The translations under genes and the position numbers were made by a program. A stretch of 64,000 bases of DNA from Pseudidiomarina homiensis (GTDB lineage Bacteria; Pseudomonadota; Gammaproteobacteria; Enterobacterales; Alteromonadaceae): the NCBI RefSeq assembly GCF_003987225.1, contig NZ_PIPX01000001.1, positions 186,001-250,000 on the forward strand. Direction: 5' to 3'. Shown one piece after another: positions 55,294 through 64,000 of the stretch. The notes beneath the pieces were generated by a model. It had not been told where the DNA came from. It ran no database searches and saw only the letters and a program-made list of their open reading frames with translations. Each line of letters starts with the position of its first letter. Within the stretch, counting starts at the first letter, position 1.

Positions 55294-58200
55294 TTAACCC
55301 CCTAACTCAGTGGGGAGAGCAGGCGGCTCGCGGTAGTCCCGCGGAGGGTTTTTACGCAGTTTCTCTAAGGTCTCAGCAACGCCACGTTCGAGCTGTGGAT
55401 CACGGCCTTCGTTCACCGCCAACGGGTTGAGGATAACTTCGATATCTGGCGTTACACCCTCATTCTCAACTGCCCATTCGCCCTCCGGCGTAAAGAAACG
55501 GAAGTAAGGCACGGTGTGAAACCCGCCATCAATGAGGCTTGGATTGGCACTAATACCAATTAAGCCGCCCCAAGTGCGTGTACCGACGGTGGTACCGAGG
55601 TTCAAATACGAGAAAGACCACGGTAAAAAGTCACCGCCCGAGCCTGCATCCTGGTCGATGAGCATCGTTTTAGGGCCGTGAATCGCTGCTCCGGGTGTGG
55701 TCCACACTGCTGCGTCACGTTCATACCAACCTGACAAATGCGGCCGTGCTAACAGTTCGGTAATGTAATTGGCCGCTTGCCCGCCACCGTTACGGCGCTC
55801 GTCAATGAGCAGCGCGGGTTTATTGGCTTGCGGGAAGAACATACGGTTAAAGAAGTAGTAACCGGCATCCGTTGTGTTAGGTAAGTATACGTAGGCAATT
55901 TGGCCGTCGCTTTGCTCATCAACATAACGTTGGTTTTGCTGGATCCAATGCCATAGTCTTAGCTCGCCCTCATTTGCGGTTGGCGTAACGGTCACTTCAC
56001 GTGCGTTAGCACCAGCGGCTGAATCTGCTACGGTTAAGGTAACTGCTTGTCCGGCGGTGCCAACAAAATGAGCGAAAAGCGACTTATCAGCATTTATTTG
56101 TTGACCGTTGATGGCCAAGATGAAATCACCTTCGGCAACGTCGATTCCAGGCACAGCAAGCGGAGCCTGTAAATCAGGACTCCAGCGATCGCCTTGGTAC
56201 AGCGTGGCAATTTGGTAGCGGCCATCAACAATGTTGAAGTCTGCGCCAAGCAAACCAACATTATCGTTTTCGCCTCGGAACACATCGCCGCCGCCGACAT
56301 TATTGTGGCCGACTTGTAGCTCGCTAATCATGCCAACCAAAACCGTGTTGAGGTCAGCGCGGCGTTTCACATGTGGGAGTAGCGCTGCATATTTGTCATA
56401 GATTGCTTGCCAATCGATGCCATGCATATTTTCCGCGTAGAAGTACTCTTTTTGCATACGCCATACATCGTCAAATATTTGCTGCCATTCGCGTTGTGGG
56501 TCGATAAAGCTTTTCACTTGGTTCAAGGCGATGGGCTTACCTTCAAACTTGGCTGCAGCGGGGCCGACTGCCAAAGTGCTCGGTGCACTGAAAGTTAAGA
56601 GCTGTTTGCCATCGGCACTAAGATCGTAGCTGGCAATTTTGTCGCTCACTTGCGCAGCCTCGCGCGAGGCAAAGTCATAACGCATAAGGCTCATTTGATT
56701 CGGGCCGTTACTTGGCGTTTTGACACCGTCTTGGGGTTGCAGCAAGTAGAACAAGCTACCGTCTTCGGCTACAGCGAGTCGCTGATAAAACTGCTCCCCC
56801 ACCGGCAGGGCGCTGATACGCGAGGTTAGGCCCTCGATAGCTATGCTAAATACAGGCTTATCTTTTGCTTCGTCGTCATTGCTGTCATCACTGGCCGCAC
56901 TTTCATCGCTCTCATCGCTTAAACGCGGGGCCACTGGCGATGGCACATCAGTGCGTAAACTCAAGGCATAGATGCCCATACGCACCGGGCGTTCTTGCGC
57001 AGACAAATCCAGCCAACTAATCGCCGGACCAGCGTTGACTGACGCTGTGAAGAACAGATAGTCGTTGCTAAAGACTGGGTTACTGGCAAAGCTCATACCC
57101 TCTGTTAGCGCTTGTTTTGCTTCGGTTTCAGTATTGTACAAATAGATTTTACTGAAGCCCTGAGCGTTTAAGGCATTAAACGCAAGGTAGCTGCCGTCCG
57201 GAGCAAAGGAAACCTGTTGGTCCCAGCGGCGTTCGCCAGAGTGGACTTGGCTGAGTTCACCCGACGCGGTATCGAGTAGATAAAGGTTGATATGATTGTC
57301 GCTCAAGGCAATACGTTGGCCATCGGGTGACCAAGCCAAAAGGCTGTAGTAGCTCGAGCCGGGCAGCGCAAAACGCTGTTGTTCACCAATACCATCTTGC
57401 GGCGCGATGACGACAGCTTGTTCACCGTCGTCTTGGACGAAGGCAATACGATCGCCATCTGGGTGCCATAACCCGGTATATTCACGTTGCCCATCGGTAC
57501 TACTCAGGTTGCGCGTAGGCCCATGTTCAACAGCGACCGAGAAGATGTCACCGCGAGCAGTCAAGGCGACGCGTTTGCCGGTCTTAGATAAGTCAAAGTC
57601 AGTAATCATTTTGCTTGCATCTTGCCAATCAGGTTCGAGTTGAGGGGCAGGTGCAGCAAGTTTTATTTGTAGGCGTTGCGGTTCGTTATTAGCGACTTGC
57701 CAACGGTACAGGTAGCCGCCAGCGGAGAAGACAACGTTGTCCCCGTGGCCATTGGCACTGGTGATGTCCCATTCGGTAAACTGGGTCAGTTGTTGCAATT
57801 CGCCTGCAGTGTAGCGGTACAAGTTGGCGGCAACATCATCACGATCGGAAATCAGATAAAGGTCGTCGGCCAACCAAAATGGATGATGGTGGCTGGCATT
57901 GGCACGTGGTAGCTGGCTAAATTCATCGTCATCTTTATTGAGCAGCCATACGGGCGGCGTGGAACCGCCGCGATGCAAGCGCCAACCTGCCGTTTGGTTG
58001 TTGGGTAAGCGGTTTGGCCGGTAGGCGAGGGTTTCACCATCGTTGGCAAACTTGCCTTCGGCGACCACAGCTTCCATGTATTTCTCTGGGTAACCACCCG
58101 CTACTGCGACACTAAACAGTTGGCTACTGCGAGTATTGAGTACCGCACGATTCGAGGTGAAATAGACACGATCGCCTGCGGCAGCCCAGTCTGTTACTAC

Positions 58201-58533
58201 ATCGTGACTAGGGTGGTACGTAAGGCGCTGCGCTGCACCGCCATGAATTGACATTACATAGACATCGTTATTGCCATGATAGTCGGCTGAGAACGCAAGC
58301 CATTGGCCGTCTGGCGAGAAAAGCGGTTTAGTTTCGCTCGCCGGGTGACTGGTCAATTGCCGCGGCTGGCTGCCATCGTGATTCGCTAGCCAAATGTCAC
58401 CACCATATACGAAGGCGATGTGGTTGGCGGAAATATCCGGTTGTTCAAGGAGTCGTGTTTCTTCGGACTCGCTCGCATTGACGCTGACGCTCAATGCGGC
58501 TACTGCAACCCAGACGAGCTTATTGGTTTTCAT
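55294..58533 (-). CDS. Tricorn-like S41 family protease
   Basis: 1079 aa, exported (signal MKTNKLVWVAVAALSVSVNA). Domains in order: two PD40/WD-like propellers (about 30-320 and 330-670, with repeats such as PLFSPDGQWLAFSADYHGNN), a linker, an S41 N-terminal helical bundle (about 690-770, DDVWRMQKEYFYAENMHGID), a PDZ domain (about 775-870, EGDFILAINGQQINADKS) and the S41 catalytic domain. The nucleophile Ser is in DQDAGSGGDFLPW, with Glu in PEGEWAVENEGVTPDIEV nearby. It probably trims peptides in the periplasm. Confidence 0.93.
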   Translation of the reverse strand: MKTNKLVWVAVAALSVSVNASESEETRLLEQPDISANHIAFVYGGDIWLANHDGSQPRQLTSHPASETKPLFSPDGQWLAFSADYHGNNDVYVMSIHGGAAQRLTYHPSHDVVTDWAAAGDRVYFTSNRAVLNTRSSQLFSVAVAGGYPEKYMEAVVAEGKFANDGETLAYRPNRLPNNQTAGWRLHRGGSTPPVWLLNKDDDEFSQLPRANASHHHPFWLADDLYLISDRDDVAANLYRYTAGELQQLTQFTEWDITSANGHGDNVVFSAGGYLYRWQVANNEPQRLQIKLAAPAPQLEPDWQDASKMITDFDLSKTGKRVALTARGDIFSVAVEHGPTRNLSSTDGQREYTGLWHPDGDRIAFVQDDGEQAVVIAPQDGIGEQQRFALPGSSYYSLLAWSPDGQRIALSDNHINLYLLDTASGELSQVHSGERRWDQQVSFAPDGSYLAFNALNAQGFSKIYLYNTETEAKQALTEGMSFASNPVFSNDYLFFTASVNAGPAISWLDLSAQERPVRMGIYALSLRTDVPSPVAPRLSDESDESAASDDSNDDEAKDKPVFSIAIEGLTSRISALPVGEQFYQRLAVAEDGSLFYLLQPQDGVKTPSNGPNQMSLMRYDFASREAAQVSDKIASYDLSADGKQLLTFSAPSTLAVGPAAAKFEGKPIALNQVKSFIDPQREWQQIFDDVWRMQKEYFYAENMHGIDWQAIYDKYAALLPHVKRRADLNTVLVGMISELQVGHNNVGGGDVFRGENDNVGLLGADFNIVDGRYQIATLYQGDRWSPDLQAPLAVPGIDVAEGDFILAINGQQINADKSLFAHFVGTAGQAVTLTVADSAAGANAREVTVTPTANEGELRLWHWIQQNQRYVDEQSDGQIAYVYLPNTTDAGYYFFNRMFFPQANKPALLIDERRNGGGQAANYITELLARPHLSGWYERDAAVWTTPGAAIHGPKTMLIDQDAGSGGDFLPWSFSYLNLGTTVGTRTWGGLIGISANPSLIDGGFHTVPYFRFFTPEGEWAVENEGVTPDIEVILNPLAVNEGRDPQLERGVAETLEKLRKNPPRDYREPPALPTELGG

Positions 58534-58615
58534 TCGTATGCCCTTCTTGCAAAAGAATTGGGTGAGTTTAACTGCAAGTCATCCAACAATTTAGCACAAG
58601 AATTAGCATCGTGAC

Positions 58616-59329
58616 TTAGATCATCAGTGCTCGACCACCATCGACCTTTATAAATTCACCGGTAACAAAAGGATTATCACGAAGAAAACGCACCGCTTGC
58701 AGCATGGGCTCAAGTCCGCCTTCTAGGTTGAGCGGCGTTTCGGCCAATACTTTTTGACGATGTTCACTATCATGTTCTGGCAGAAACAGAATCGGTCCAG
58801 GTTGAATACCGTTTACGCGGACTTCTGGCGCCAGTGCTTTGGCAAAGCTGAGCGTGAGGTTGGCCAGTCCGGCTTTGGCGGCGCAATAAGCAATGTAGTC
58901 GGTCGACGGGCTATCGGTGTAGATGTCGGTAATATTAATCACGACTGCGTTATCCGCCTGCTTTAACTGTGGTCGGAAGCCGTTAATAAGCAAGTAGGGC
59001 GCCTGCACGTGCACTTCGAAAACTGCAGCTAACGCAGTAGGGTCGCTATCAACCGTTTGGTTATTGAAGAAACAGGAAGCGTTGTTTACCAACAAGTCAA
59101 TACGCTGAGTTTGTGCTTGGACGGCGGCAATGAGCGCCGTAATGGCGTCATGGGAGGTGAGGTCGGCTTGCACACCAACGGCGCCTAGCTCTTCTAATTC
59201 GGCAACGCCGTCGCGCGAGGAGTTGTAATGAGCGAAAACGCGATAGCCTTCCGCAAGCAGTGACTTGGCGAGCGCAAAACCAAACCGGCGGCCAGCACCG
59301 GTAATCAAGGCGACAGGTTGCTGGCTCAT
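58616..59329 (-). CDS. Pteridine reductase / FolM-like SDR
   Basis: 237 aa short-chain dehydrogenase. The NADPH loop is LITGAGRRFGFALA, whose GAGRR form is typical of FolM/PTR1 rather than general SDRs. The catalytic Ser-Tyr-Lys region reads NITDIYTDSPSTDYIAYCAAKAGL, with YxxxK intact. FolM reduces dihydromonapterin or dihydrofolate. The start overlaps the stop of a FolK-like gene by 4 bases, which supports a pterin role. Confidence 0.87.
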   Translation of the reverse strand: MSQQPVALITGAGRRFGFALAKSLLAEGYRVFAHYNSSRDGVAELEELGAVGVQADLTSHDAITALIAAVQAQTQRIDLLVNNASCFFNNQTVDSDPTALAAVFEVHVQAPYLLINGFRPQLKQADNAVVINITDIYTDSPSTDYIAYCAAKAGLANLTLSFAKALAPEVRVNGIQPGPILFLPEHDSEHRQKVLAETPLNLEGGLEPMLQAVRFLRDNPFVTGEFIKVDGGRALMI

Positions 59330-59748
59330 GCAATGAGCTCCTCGTTGTGTAAAGTAACTTTTAACTCTTCAGCCAGATTGGCTAAATAACTCGGCACTTG
59401 CAGCCAAGCCTTATCGAGCGTCGCCGACGTGAGCTCGGCAGTGATCTCGGCAAGAATGTCGATATCCATTGGGCGGTCTTTTTCGCTACTGCGTGGGTCA
59501 GAGCGATCGCGGCCAAGGGCTTCCTCGATGGCATTAAATTTGGCTTTTAATTGCTGCGCTGGGAGCGAACTTTCGATAATAAACAAAGCATTTAAAAACT
59601 CATGCTCGGTTTCGATGGCAACGGGCTGTGTATAACGAGCCGCAGAAAAGTACGTGCGGCCTAAGTCTTTAAGCTGTTCTTTTGCGAGGCTGAAATTTTT
59701 CTCAGGGGCAATGTTTGCGCCCATACTGCATAAATAACGTTGCGTCAT
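59326..59748 (-). CDS. Shortened FolK-like (HPPK family) protein
   Basis: 140 aa from ATG 59748; HPPK (FolK) proteins are about 160. The opening YLCSMGANIAPEKNFSLAKE matches the HPPK start, and DRPMDIDIL keeps the two magnesium-binding Asp of the LDLDI motif. The segment after it, which in FolK reads roughly PHPxMxxRxFVLxPL and closes the active site, is not seen; instead the chain ends WLQVPSYLANLAEELKV. It may be a divergent pyrophosphokinase or have a different pterin role. Coupled to the FolM-like gene. Confidence 0.75.
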   Translation of the reverse strand: MTQRYLCSMGANIAPEKNFSLAKEQLKDLGRTYFSAARYTQPVAIETEHEFLNALFIIESSLPAQQLKAKFNAIEEALGRDRSDPRSSEKDRPMDIDILAEITAELTSATLDKAWLQVPSYLANLAEELKVTLHNEELIA

Positions 59749-59877
59749 AACCAAACTGCCTTGTCGTTGTCTGCTCTAGCATAACCTGATACGCAGCAAC
59801 TCGAAAGAGAGATCCCTTCAGTTGCAATGCTTTTCACAGCTTGCTAGCCTAGAAACAAAGAGCTACAGGAAGGAAAC

Positions 59878-60363
59878 GTGCCGAAACTCGACGGCTTAAG
59901 TATTCACATCGCTCTGTTGTTACTCATCACGCTGTTGGCGCGACCTGCTGCTGCGCAACAAGCATCTACCGCTGCCGAGACGCAGCCAAACACCGACTAT
60001 CAATTGACGTTATCGACTGAACGCAGCCGCGAAGGCTATTTCGTGGTAGCAATCGATCAAGCTCCGCAGACCAAAATGGTGTTGCAACAAAGTGCCAGCG
60101 CCGACTTTTCAGCTATAGCAGCCGAGTTTGATTGGTTCGGTGATTTTACTGAAATAACGCTTACTGGCTTCAGCGATGGTGAATACTATTTTCGCCTCAA
60201 ACCCGTTGCAGGGGTGAGTAGCAATGTAGTGCAATTACGAGTGGAGCACTATTCGCAGTGGCAAGCATACAGCCTGTTTTTTATCGGTCTCTTTCTGTTT
60301 AGCGTATTGGTGATAACGCTTATCACCTTGCACTTGCGCACGCGTCGACAGGAGGTGGCATGA
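59878..60363 (+). CDS. Exported Fn3-like protein with C-terminal membrane anchor
   Basis: 161 aa from a GTG at 59878 behind AGGAAGG. A signal peptide (residues 1-28, IALLLLITLLARPAAAQ) is followed by about 95 periplasmic residues of beta-sandwich pattern (YQLTLSTERSREGYFVVAID; GFSDGEYYFRLKPVAG), like a fibronectin type III domain, and one C-terminal helix (AYSLFFIGLFLFSVLVITLI) ending in Arg-rich LRTRRQEVA. The stop overlaps the symporter start (ATGA), so it is probably an accessory or partner of the transporter. Confidence 0.75.
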   Translation: MPKLDGLSIHIALLLLITLLARPAAAQQASTAAETQPNTDYQLTLSTERSREGYFVVAIDQAPQTKMVLQQSASADFSAIAAEFDWFGDFTEITLTGFSDGEYYFRLKPVAGVSSNVVQLRVEHYSQWQAYSLFFIGLFLFSVLVITLITLHLRTRRQEVA

Positions 60364-61799
60364 ACGAAGTAAGTGGTTTTGCGCTGTCGAGCTCCTTGGG
60401 GCTAACACTGGTGGTGTTGTTTGGTATCGTCTGGATCGCATTTGGTTGGTATTTGGGCCGTGCCAATAAAACCCACGAAGATTTTGCTTTGGCTGGACGT
60501 AATGTTGGTTTCGCTCTGGCTGCAGCGACGGCAATGGCGACGTGGGTCACCAGCAACACCACCTTGGTCGCGCCACAGTTAACGTACCAGTTTGGCGTAT
60601 GGGGCATGGTCGGCTATTCCTTTGCCGCACTCGGGCTGATTCTGTTTGCACCATTGGCCGCGCGGATTAAACGCTTAATGCCCAATGGCTACACTTCGGG
60701 AGACTTTATCCGCTTACGTTACGGCCGTGCCGCGTGGTGGGTATTTATTATTATTTCGGTCGTTTATGCGTTTGGTTGGTTAGTCTCACTTGGTATGGCC
60801 GGCGGTATCTTACTCGAAGCGCTCAGTGGTCTGGACTATCACATCGGCATGAGTGCTATTTTGCTGATTTGTGTCGGTTACACACTTTTTGGTGGCTTAC
60901 GCGCGGTTATTGCAACGGACTTTATTCAAGCATTAATTATTATCGTTGGGGTGGTGTTGATTGCTTGGTTCTTGATTGACACGGTGAGTTTGGAGTCGAT
61001 TCACCAAGAGGTGAAAAGCAATCACCCGCAATTACTCGATCTCCTGTTCCCAGCGGCAATTATGTTTTTATTCAATAATATATTTTTTGGTTTGGGAGAG
61101 ATTTTCCACTCCAATGTCTGGTGGTCAAGGGCACTGGCTTTCAAGGGCAAGGTTGCCTTTAAAGCCTATTTGTTAGGTGGTTTATTGTGGCTGCCCATTC
61201 CAATTGTGACTGGCTTTATTGCGTTGGCGGCACCACAACTTGGTATTTTCCCACCAAGTGCAGACATGGTGGGGCCAATGGTTGCTGCTGAAGTGCTGGG
61301 TAAAATTGGCGCTGTAGTGGTATTCATAGTGGTATTTTCGGCATTAGCGTCTAGTCTTGATTCATTACTTGCCGCGACGTCTGACCTGGTTACCCGGGAT
61401 ATTTATCACAAGTACCTTAAACCGCAAGCGAGTGACCAACATTTATTACGGTTTAATCGTTACAGTATTTTAGGCTTAGGCATCGTCACGTGGCTGTTCT
61501 GTTTGCCTCAAATTGCCACCTTAGGGGCTTTGCTGAACTTCGCTGGGGCTTTTGTGGCGAGTACGATTTTCCCTGTTGTCCTTGGTCTGTACCAACGTAA
61601 ATTGACTGGGACTTATGCTGCTGCAGCCATGGCGCTGGGCACCTTAAGTGGCCTTGTAGGCTACTTTACCATCGGTTTTTACGTCGCAGCACTACTTTCG
61701 TGCATTGTATCGGCGGCACTATGCGGGTTTGGCTTACTTACCAGTCAAGCGCGCTTTGATTGGCAGCAGTTGAATGAAAAAGAGGAGCCAACCTCATGA
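60360..61799 (+). CDS. Sodium:solute symporter (SSS family)
   Basis: 479 aa inner-membrane symporter with about 13 helices. The first helix leads to the family loop WYLGRANKTHEDFALAGRNV, then ALAAATAMATWVTSNTTLVA in helix 2, where the sodium-site residues of SSS proteins lie. VFIVVFSALASSLDSLLAAT is the conserved TM9-equivalent with the SALASSLDS sodium motif. The substrate is unknown. It is coupled on both sides: an Fn3-like protein before and a 40-aa membrane protein after, each with a 4-base overlap. Confidence 0.9.
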   Translation: MNEVSGFALSSSLGLTLVVLFGIVWIAFGWYLGRANKTHEDFALAGRNVGFALAAATAMATWVTSNTTLVAPQLTYQFGVWGMVGYSFAALGLILFAPLAARIKRLMPNGYTSGDFIRLRYGRAAWWVFIIISVVYAFGWLVSLGMAGGILLEALSGLDYHIGMSAILLICVGYTLFGGLRAVIATDFIQALIIIVGVVLIAWFLIDTVSLESIHQEVKSNHPQLLDLLFPAAIMFLFNNIFFGLGEIFHSNVWWSRALAFKGKVAFKAYLLGGLLWLPIPIVTGFIALAAPQLGIFPPSADMVGPMVAAEVLGKIGAVVVFIVVFSALASSLDSLLAATSDLVTRDIYHKYLKPQASDQHLLRFNRYSILGLGIVTWLFCLPQIATLGALLNFAGAFVASTIFPVVLGLYQRKLTGTYAAAAMALGTLSGLVGYFTIGFYVAALLSCIVSAALCGFGLLTSQARFDWQQLNEKEEPTS

Positions 61800-61918
61800 T
61801 CATGGGTCTTACTGCATTTAGTACCTTGGTATGGGTTTGCCTTGCGCTGACTGCCTGCGCACCGCTCATTTTATTGGGGCTGTGGTTAAAAGATTTCCTT
61901 TCTAAACAATTATGGTAA
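61796..61918 (+). CDS. Small single-helix protein, probable symporter accessory subunit
   Basis: 40 aa: MIMGLTAFSTLVWVCLALTA, then CAPLILLGLWLKDFLSKQLW. One hydrophobic helix with an N-out look and a short basic amphipathic tail. It begins inside the symporter stop (ATGA) and ends 6 bases before the next gene, so it fills an otherwise empty slot and must be translated with its neighbours. Small helper subunits that stabilise SSS symporters are known; this is a likely example. Confidence 0.7.
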   Translation: MIMGLTAFSTLVWVCLALTACAPLILLGLWLKDFLSKQLW

Positions 61919-61924
61919 TCCACT

Positions 61925-62989
61925 ATGAACGTGAATGACGTCTCGTTTGAGCGTGAACGTCCGGATGTCTATGGGGATGCTCATCCCAAGGCATTGTTAA
62001 GGACGATTCAAGAAGACGGTGATTTTCTGGTAAAACTGGCCAATCAACATATTGTGTCGGGTGATCAGTTTGACCAAGACACCATGAAGCAGCTATTTCG
62101 CTTGGCCGCTAAGATTGAAAGTAATCCCAAGCGTTTTAGTTCGCCGTTACAAAATAAAATATTAATTAGTGCGTTTTACGAACCAAGTACGCGCACTCGG
62201 CTAAGTTTTGAAAGTGCGTGGCACCGACTTGGTGGTGACATCATGTCGATTACGGATCGCTCGACCACCGGTATTGCTAAGGGCGAGTGCTTGGCCGATG
62301 TCGCTGAAATGTTTAACAATTATGGTGACTGTGTCGTACTTCGAGATAACCATGAAAGCTCGTTGTTCGAGATGATGGATGCACTGCGCATTCCAATTAT
62401 CAATGCCGGTAATGGTGTCGATGAGCATCCAACGCAGGCGCTGTCCGACATGTACGCTATTTTCAAATGGCGCCCCACACTGATTAACCCAGAAGAGAAC
62501 GACAAGATTAAAATTGGCGTTATCGGTGTACCCAACAAAATGCGCACAGTTCGTAGCTTTCTCAAGTGCTTGTCGGTATTTCCACATGCTGTGGATGAAC
62601 TGGTTATTATTCATGACGAAGCAAGTACTGGGGAATTGTTTGGCCAAGGTCAGCGCGAAGAGTTAGAAAGCCGTGGCATTACTATTCGCACCGTGACCGA
62701 TCTCGATAGTGTCTTGCCTGAGCTTGATGTGGTGTATATCAACGCTATTTCTTGGGAGGGTGACACGTTTAATACTTATGGCAGTGCGTTTCATTTAACC
62801 GCCAAGTCACCGCTAAAACAAGATGCGATTATTCTGCATCCGTTGGCGCGCGGCGATGAACTTTCAACGGATCTCGATCACACTTCTCACAACTGGTATT
62901 TCAGCCAAGCGCGTGGAGCGGTGTTTCTGCGGATGGCCCTTTTAACCTGTATGGTCGAGCGCGCTGAACGCGTGATTGATGTGGTGTAA
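61925..62989 (+). CDS. Aspartate/ornithine carbamoyltransferase family enzyme with altered substrate loop
   Basis: 354 aa. Carbamoyl-phosphate residues are complete: EPSTRTR (86-92), K119 in GIAKGE, R140, H168 in HPTQALSD, and R207 in NKMRTVRSF. The C-terminus ILHPLARGDELSTDLDHTSH follows E. coli PyrB closely. The TRVQxER loop that binds aspartate in PyrB is replaced by YINAISWEGD (271-280), and the HPLPR proline is Ala308. It also has about 40 extra N-terminal residues. So it should carbamoylate an amine other than aspartate, or a modified aspartate. Six bases after the 40-aa gene and before an AsnB-like gene. Confidence 0.82.
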   Translation: MNVNDVSFERERPDVYGDAHPKALLRTIQEDGDFLVKLANQHIVSGDQFDQDTMKQLFRLAAKIESNPKRFSSPLQNKILISAFYEPSTRTRLSFESAWHRLGGDIMSITDRSTTGIAKGECLADVAEMFNNYGDCVVLRDNHESSLFEMMDALRIPIINAGNGVDEHPTQALSDMYAIFKWRPTLINPEENDKIKIGVIGVPNKMRTVRSFLKCLSVFPHAVDELVIIHDEASTGELFGQGQREELESRGITIRTVTDLDSVLPELDVVYINAISWEGDTFNTYGSAFHLTAKSPLKQDAIILHPLARGDELSTDLDHTSHNWYFSQARGAVFLRMALLTCMVERAERVIDVV

Positions 62990-63013
62990 TAACAAAGCGA
63001 GGATTAAGCAAAC

Positions 63014-64000
63014 ATGTGTGGTATTGCAGGAATTTTTAATCTGCGTGCGGAGCAAACGCCCGTCGCGCAAACGCTTGTGAATATGGCCGCAATTATGCAC
63101 CACCGCGGTCCCGATGGTTTTGGCTATCAGATTATGGACGATACGGGGGTTGGCTTTAGTCACGCGCGGTTGTCGATTATTGACTTGAATGAGGAACGTG
63201 CGCGGCAGCCGTTCGTTTCTACCGATGGCAATTTGCTGTTGGCACATAACGGTGAATTCTACGATTTTAAACGTATTCGCGCGGACTTGACCGCGCAGGG
63301 CGCGCGTTTTCGTACGAAAAGCGACTCCGAGATCGTGATGCATCTCTTTCAACGTGAAGGGTTGGATGAAACGTTAAAGCATCTACGTGGCGAGTTTGCT
63401 TTCGGCTTGTACGACAAACAGGACGACAGCATGTACTTGGTGCGCGATCGTTTCGGTATTAAACCCTTGTATTACACGGAAACCGATGAAGGCGTGGTGT
63501 TTGGTTCAGAGCTAAAAGTGCTGTTTGCGCATCCGTCAGTGAAGCGAGAGTTTTCTTCTGAGGGTTTGTATCACCAATTGATTCAAGTGATGGTGCCAGG
63601 CTCAACGGCCTTCGAAGGTATTCGCCAAGTGCCACCTGGTCACGTCGTCAAGGTTCAACGTCGCAACGGCAAACTGGAATTATCAGAACATAAATATTGG
63701 GATGTAAACTTTCCGCAAGAAAGTGAGTATCCGGGTGATGATGTGGACGAACAGCCGTACATTGACGGTGTACGTAAACACCTGTTAGAAGCTGTACAAC
63801 ACCGTCTAACAGCCGATGTACCAGTGGGTTGCTATCTCTCTGGCGGGATCGACTCATGTGCGATTCTAGGCCTTTCTGCAGCGGCAACCCAGACGTCGGT
63901 GAAAGCCTTCACTATTGGTTTTGATTCGGACGCTTATGATGAAACACCCATCGCCCAAGAAATGGCTGAAGCTACGGGAGCCGATCACCACATTATGCGT
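63014..64000 (+). CDS. Asparagine synthase-like amidotransferase, cut by window edge
   Basis: Open to the window end, 329 residues visible. Cys2 of MCGIAGIFNL is the class II glutaminase nucleophile; HHRGPDGFGYQ and AHNGEFYD complete the glutaminase site. The synthetase half begins with CYLSGGIDSCAILG, the ATP-pyrophosphatase loop. It should convert a carboxylate to an amide with glutamine and ATP. Its position 24 bases after the carbamoyltransferase-like gene suggests a pathway role beyond asparagine supply; housekeeping AsnB remains possible. Confidence 0.9.
   Translation, partial: MCGIAGIFNLRAEQTPVAQTLVNMAAIMHHRGPDGFGYQIMDDTGVGFSHARLSIIDLNEERARQPFVSTDGNLLLAHNGEFYDFKRIRADLTAQGARFRTKSDSEIVMHLFQREGLDETLKHLRGEFAFGLYDKQDDSMYLVRDRFGIKPLYYTETDEGVVFGSELKVLFAHPSVKREFSSEGLYHQLIQVMVPGSTAFEGIRQVPPGHVVKVQRRNGKLELSEHKYWDVNFPQESEYPGDDVDEQPYIDGVRKHLLEAVQHRLTADVPVGCYLSGGIDSCAILGLSAAATQTSVKAFTIGFDSDAYDETPIAQEMAEATGADHHIMR

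Overview
The window is about 64 kb of gene-dense chromosome from a marine-type gammaproteobacterium, most likely of the order Alteromonadales and plausibly family Idiomarinaceae. This rests on general resemblance of the proteins (FadE of 822 aa, AcnA of 893 aa, ElbB, YebG, a tmRNA with tag ANDDNYALAA), on moderate GC and on AT-leaning intergenic DNA. No 16S rRNA gene is present, so the placement is inference. Nearly all genes are intact and tightly packed, often with 4-base ATGA overlaps. There is no prophage, IS element or CRISPR array.

Left part (1-12.5 kb): an AbgT-family transporter cut by the window edge, rnhB, argE, a small outer-membrane barrel, and a run oxygenase / UshA-like lipoprotein nucleotidase / Bcr-type exporter. 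A convergent intergenic region (7.9-8.35 kb) then holds two long palindromes built on one shared 58-base core. A second AbgT transporter follows, then a sulfur module: a TauE/SafE exporter divergent from a persulfide-dioxygenase-like hydrolase, followed by a 1-Cys peroxiredoxin.

Central left (12.5-32 kb): fadE with two FadR-like operators, a DUF3108 protein, purMN, a GNAT-C39 fusion protein, an OYE-type reductase, DUF817, VOC and ElbB genes, and the tmRNA gene. Next come two coupled secreted proteins of unknown function, yebG under a near-perfect LexA box, a sensor diguanylate cyclase, a RimK-like ATP-grasp ligase, a Phd/ParE-type toxin-antitoxin pair, a LysR regulator divergent from a 49-aa protein, a secreted amidohydrolase, a CDF metal exporter, and ompW under a perfect FNR box. 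A small DUF3149-like gene after ompW appears frameshifted.

Central right (32-52 kb): an EVE-domain protein translationally coupled to a three-gene ABC exporter, a SixA-like phosphatase, a block of three c-di-GMP enzymes (37.9-43.2 kb), the glutathione-dependent formaldehyde pathway (adhC-fghA), a two-domain M16 peptidase, the nucleoside-salvage pair udk-nupC, a REP-like inverted pair, tesB, and a PAS-GGDEF protein.

Right part (52.5-64 kb): acnA, a Tricorn-like S41 protease, a FolM-like reductase overlapping a shortened FolK-like protein, and an apparent operon running off the window. That operon encodes a membrane-anchored Fn3-like protein, an SSS symporter, a 40-aa single-helix protein, an aspartate-carbamoyltransferase-like enzyme lacking the usual aspartate-binding loop, and a glutamine-dependent asparagine-synthase-like enzyme. 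It is the best candidate here for an undescribed pathway.
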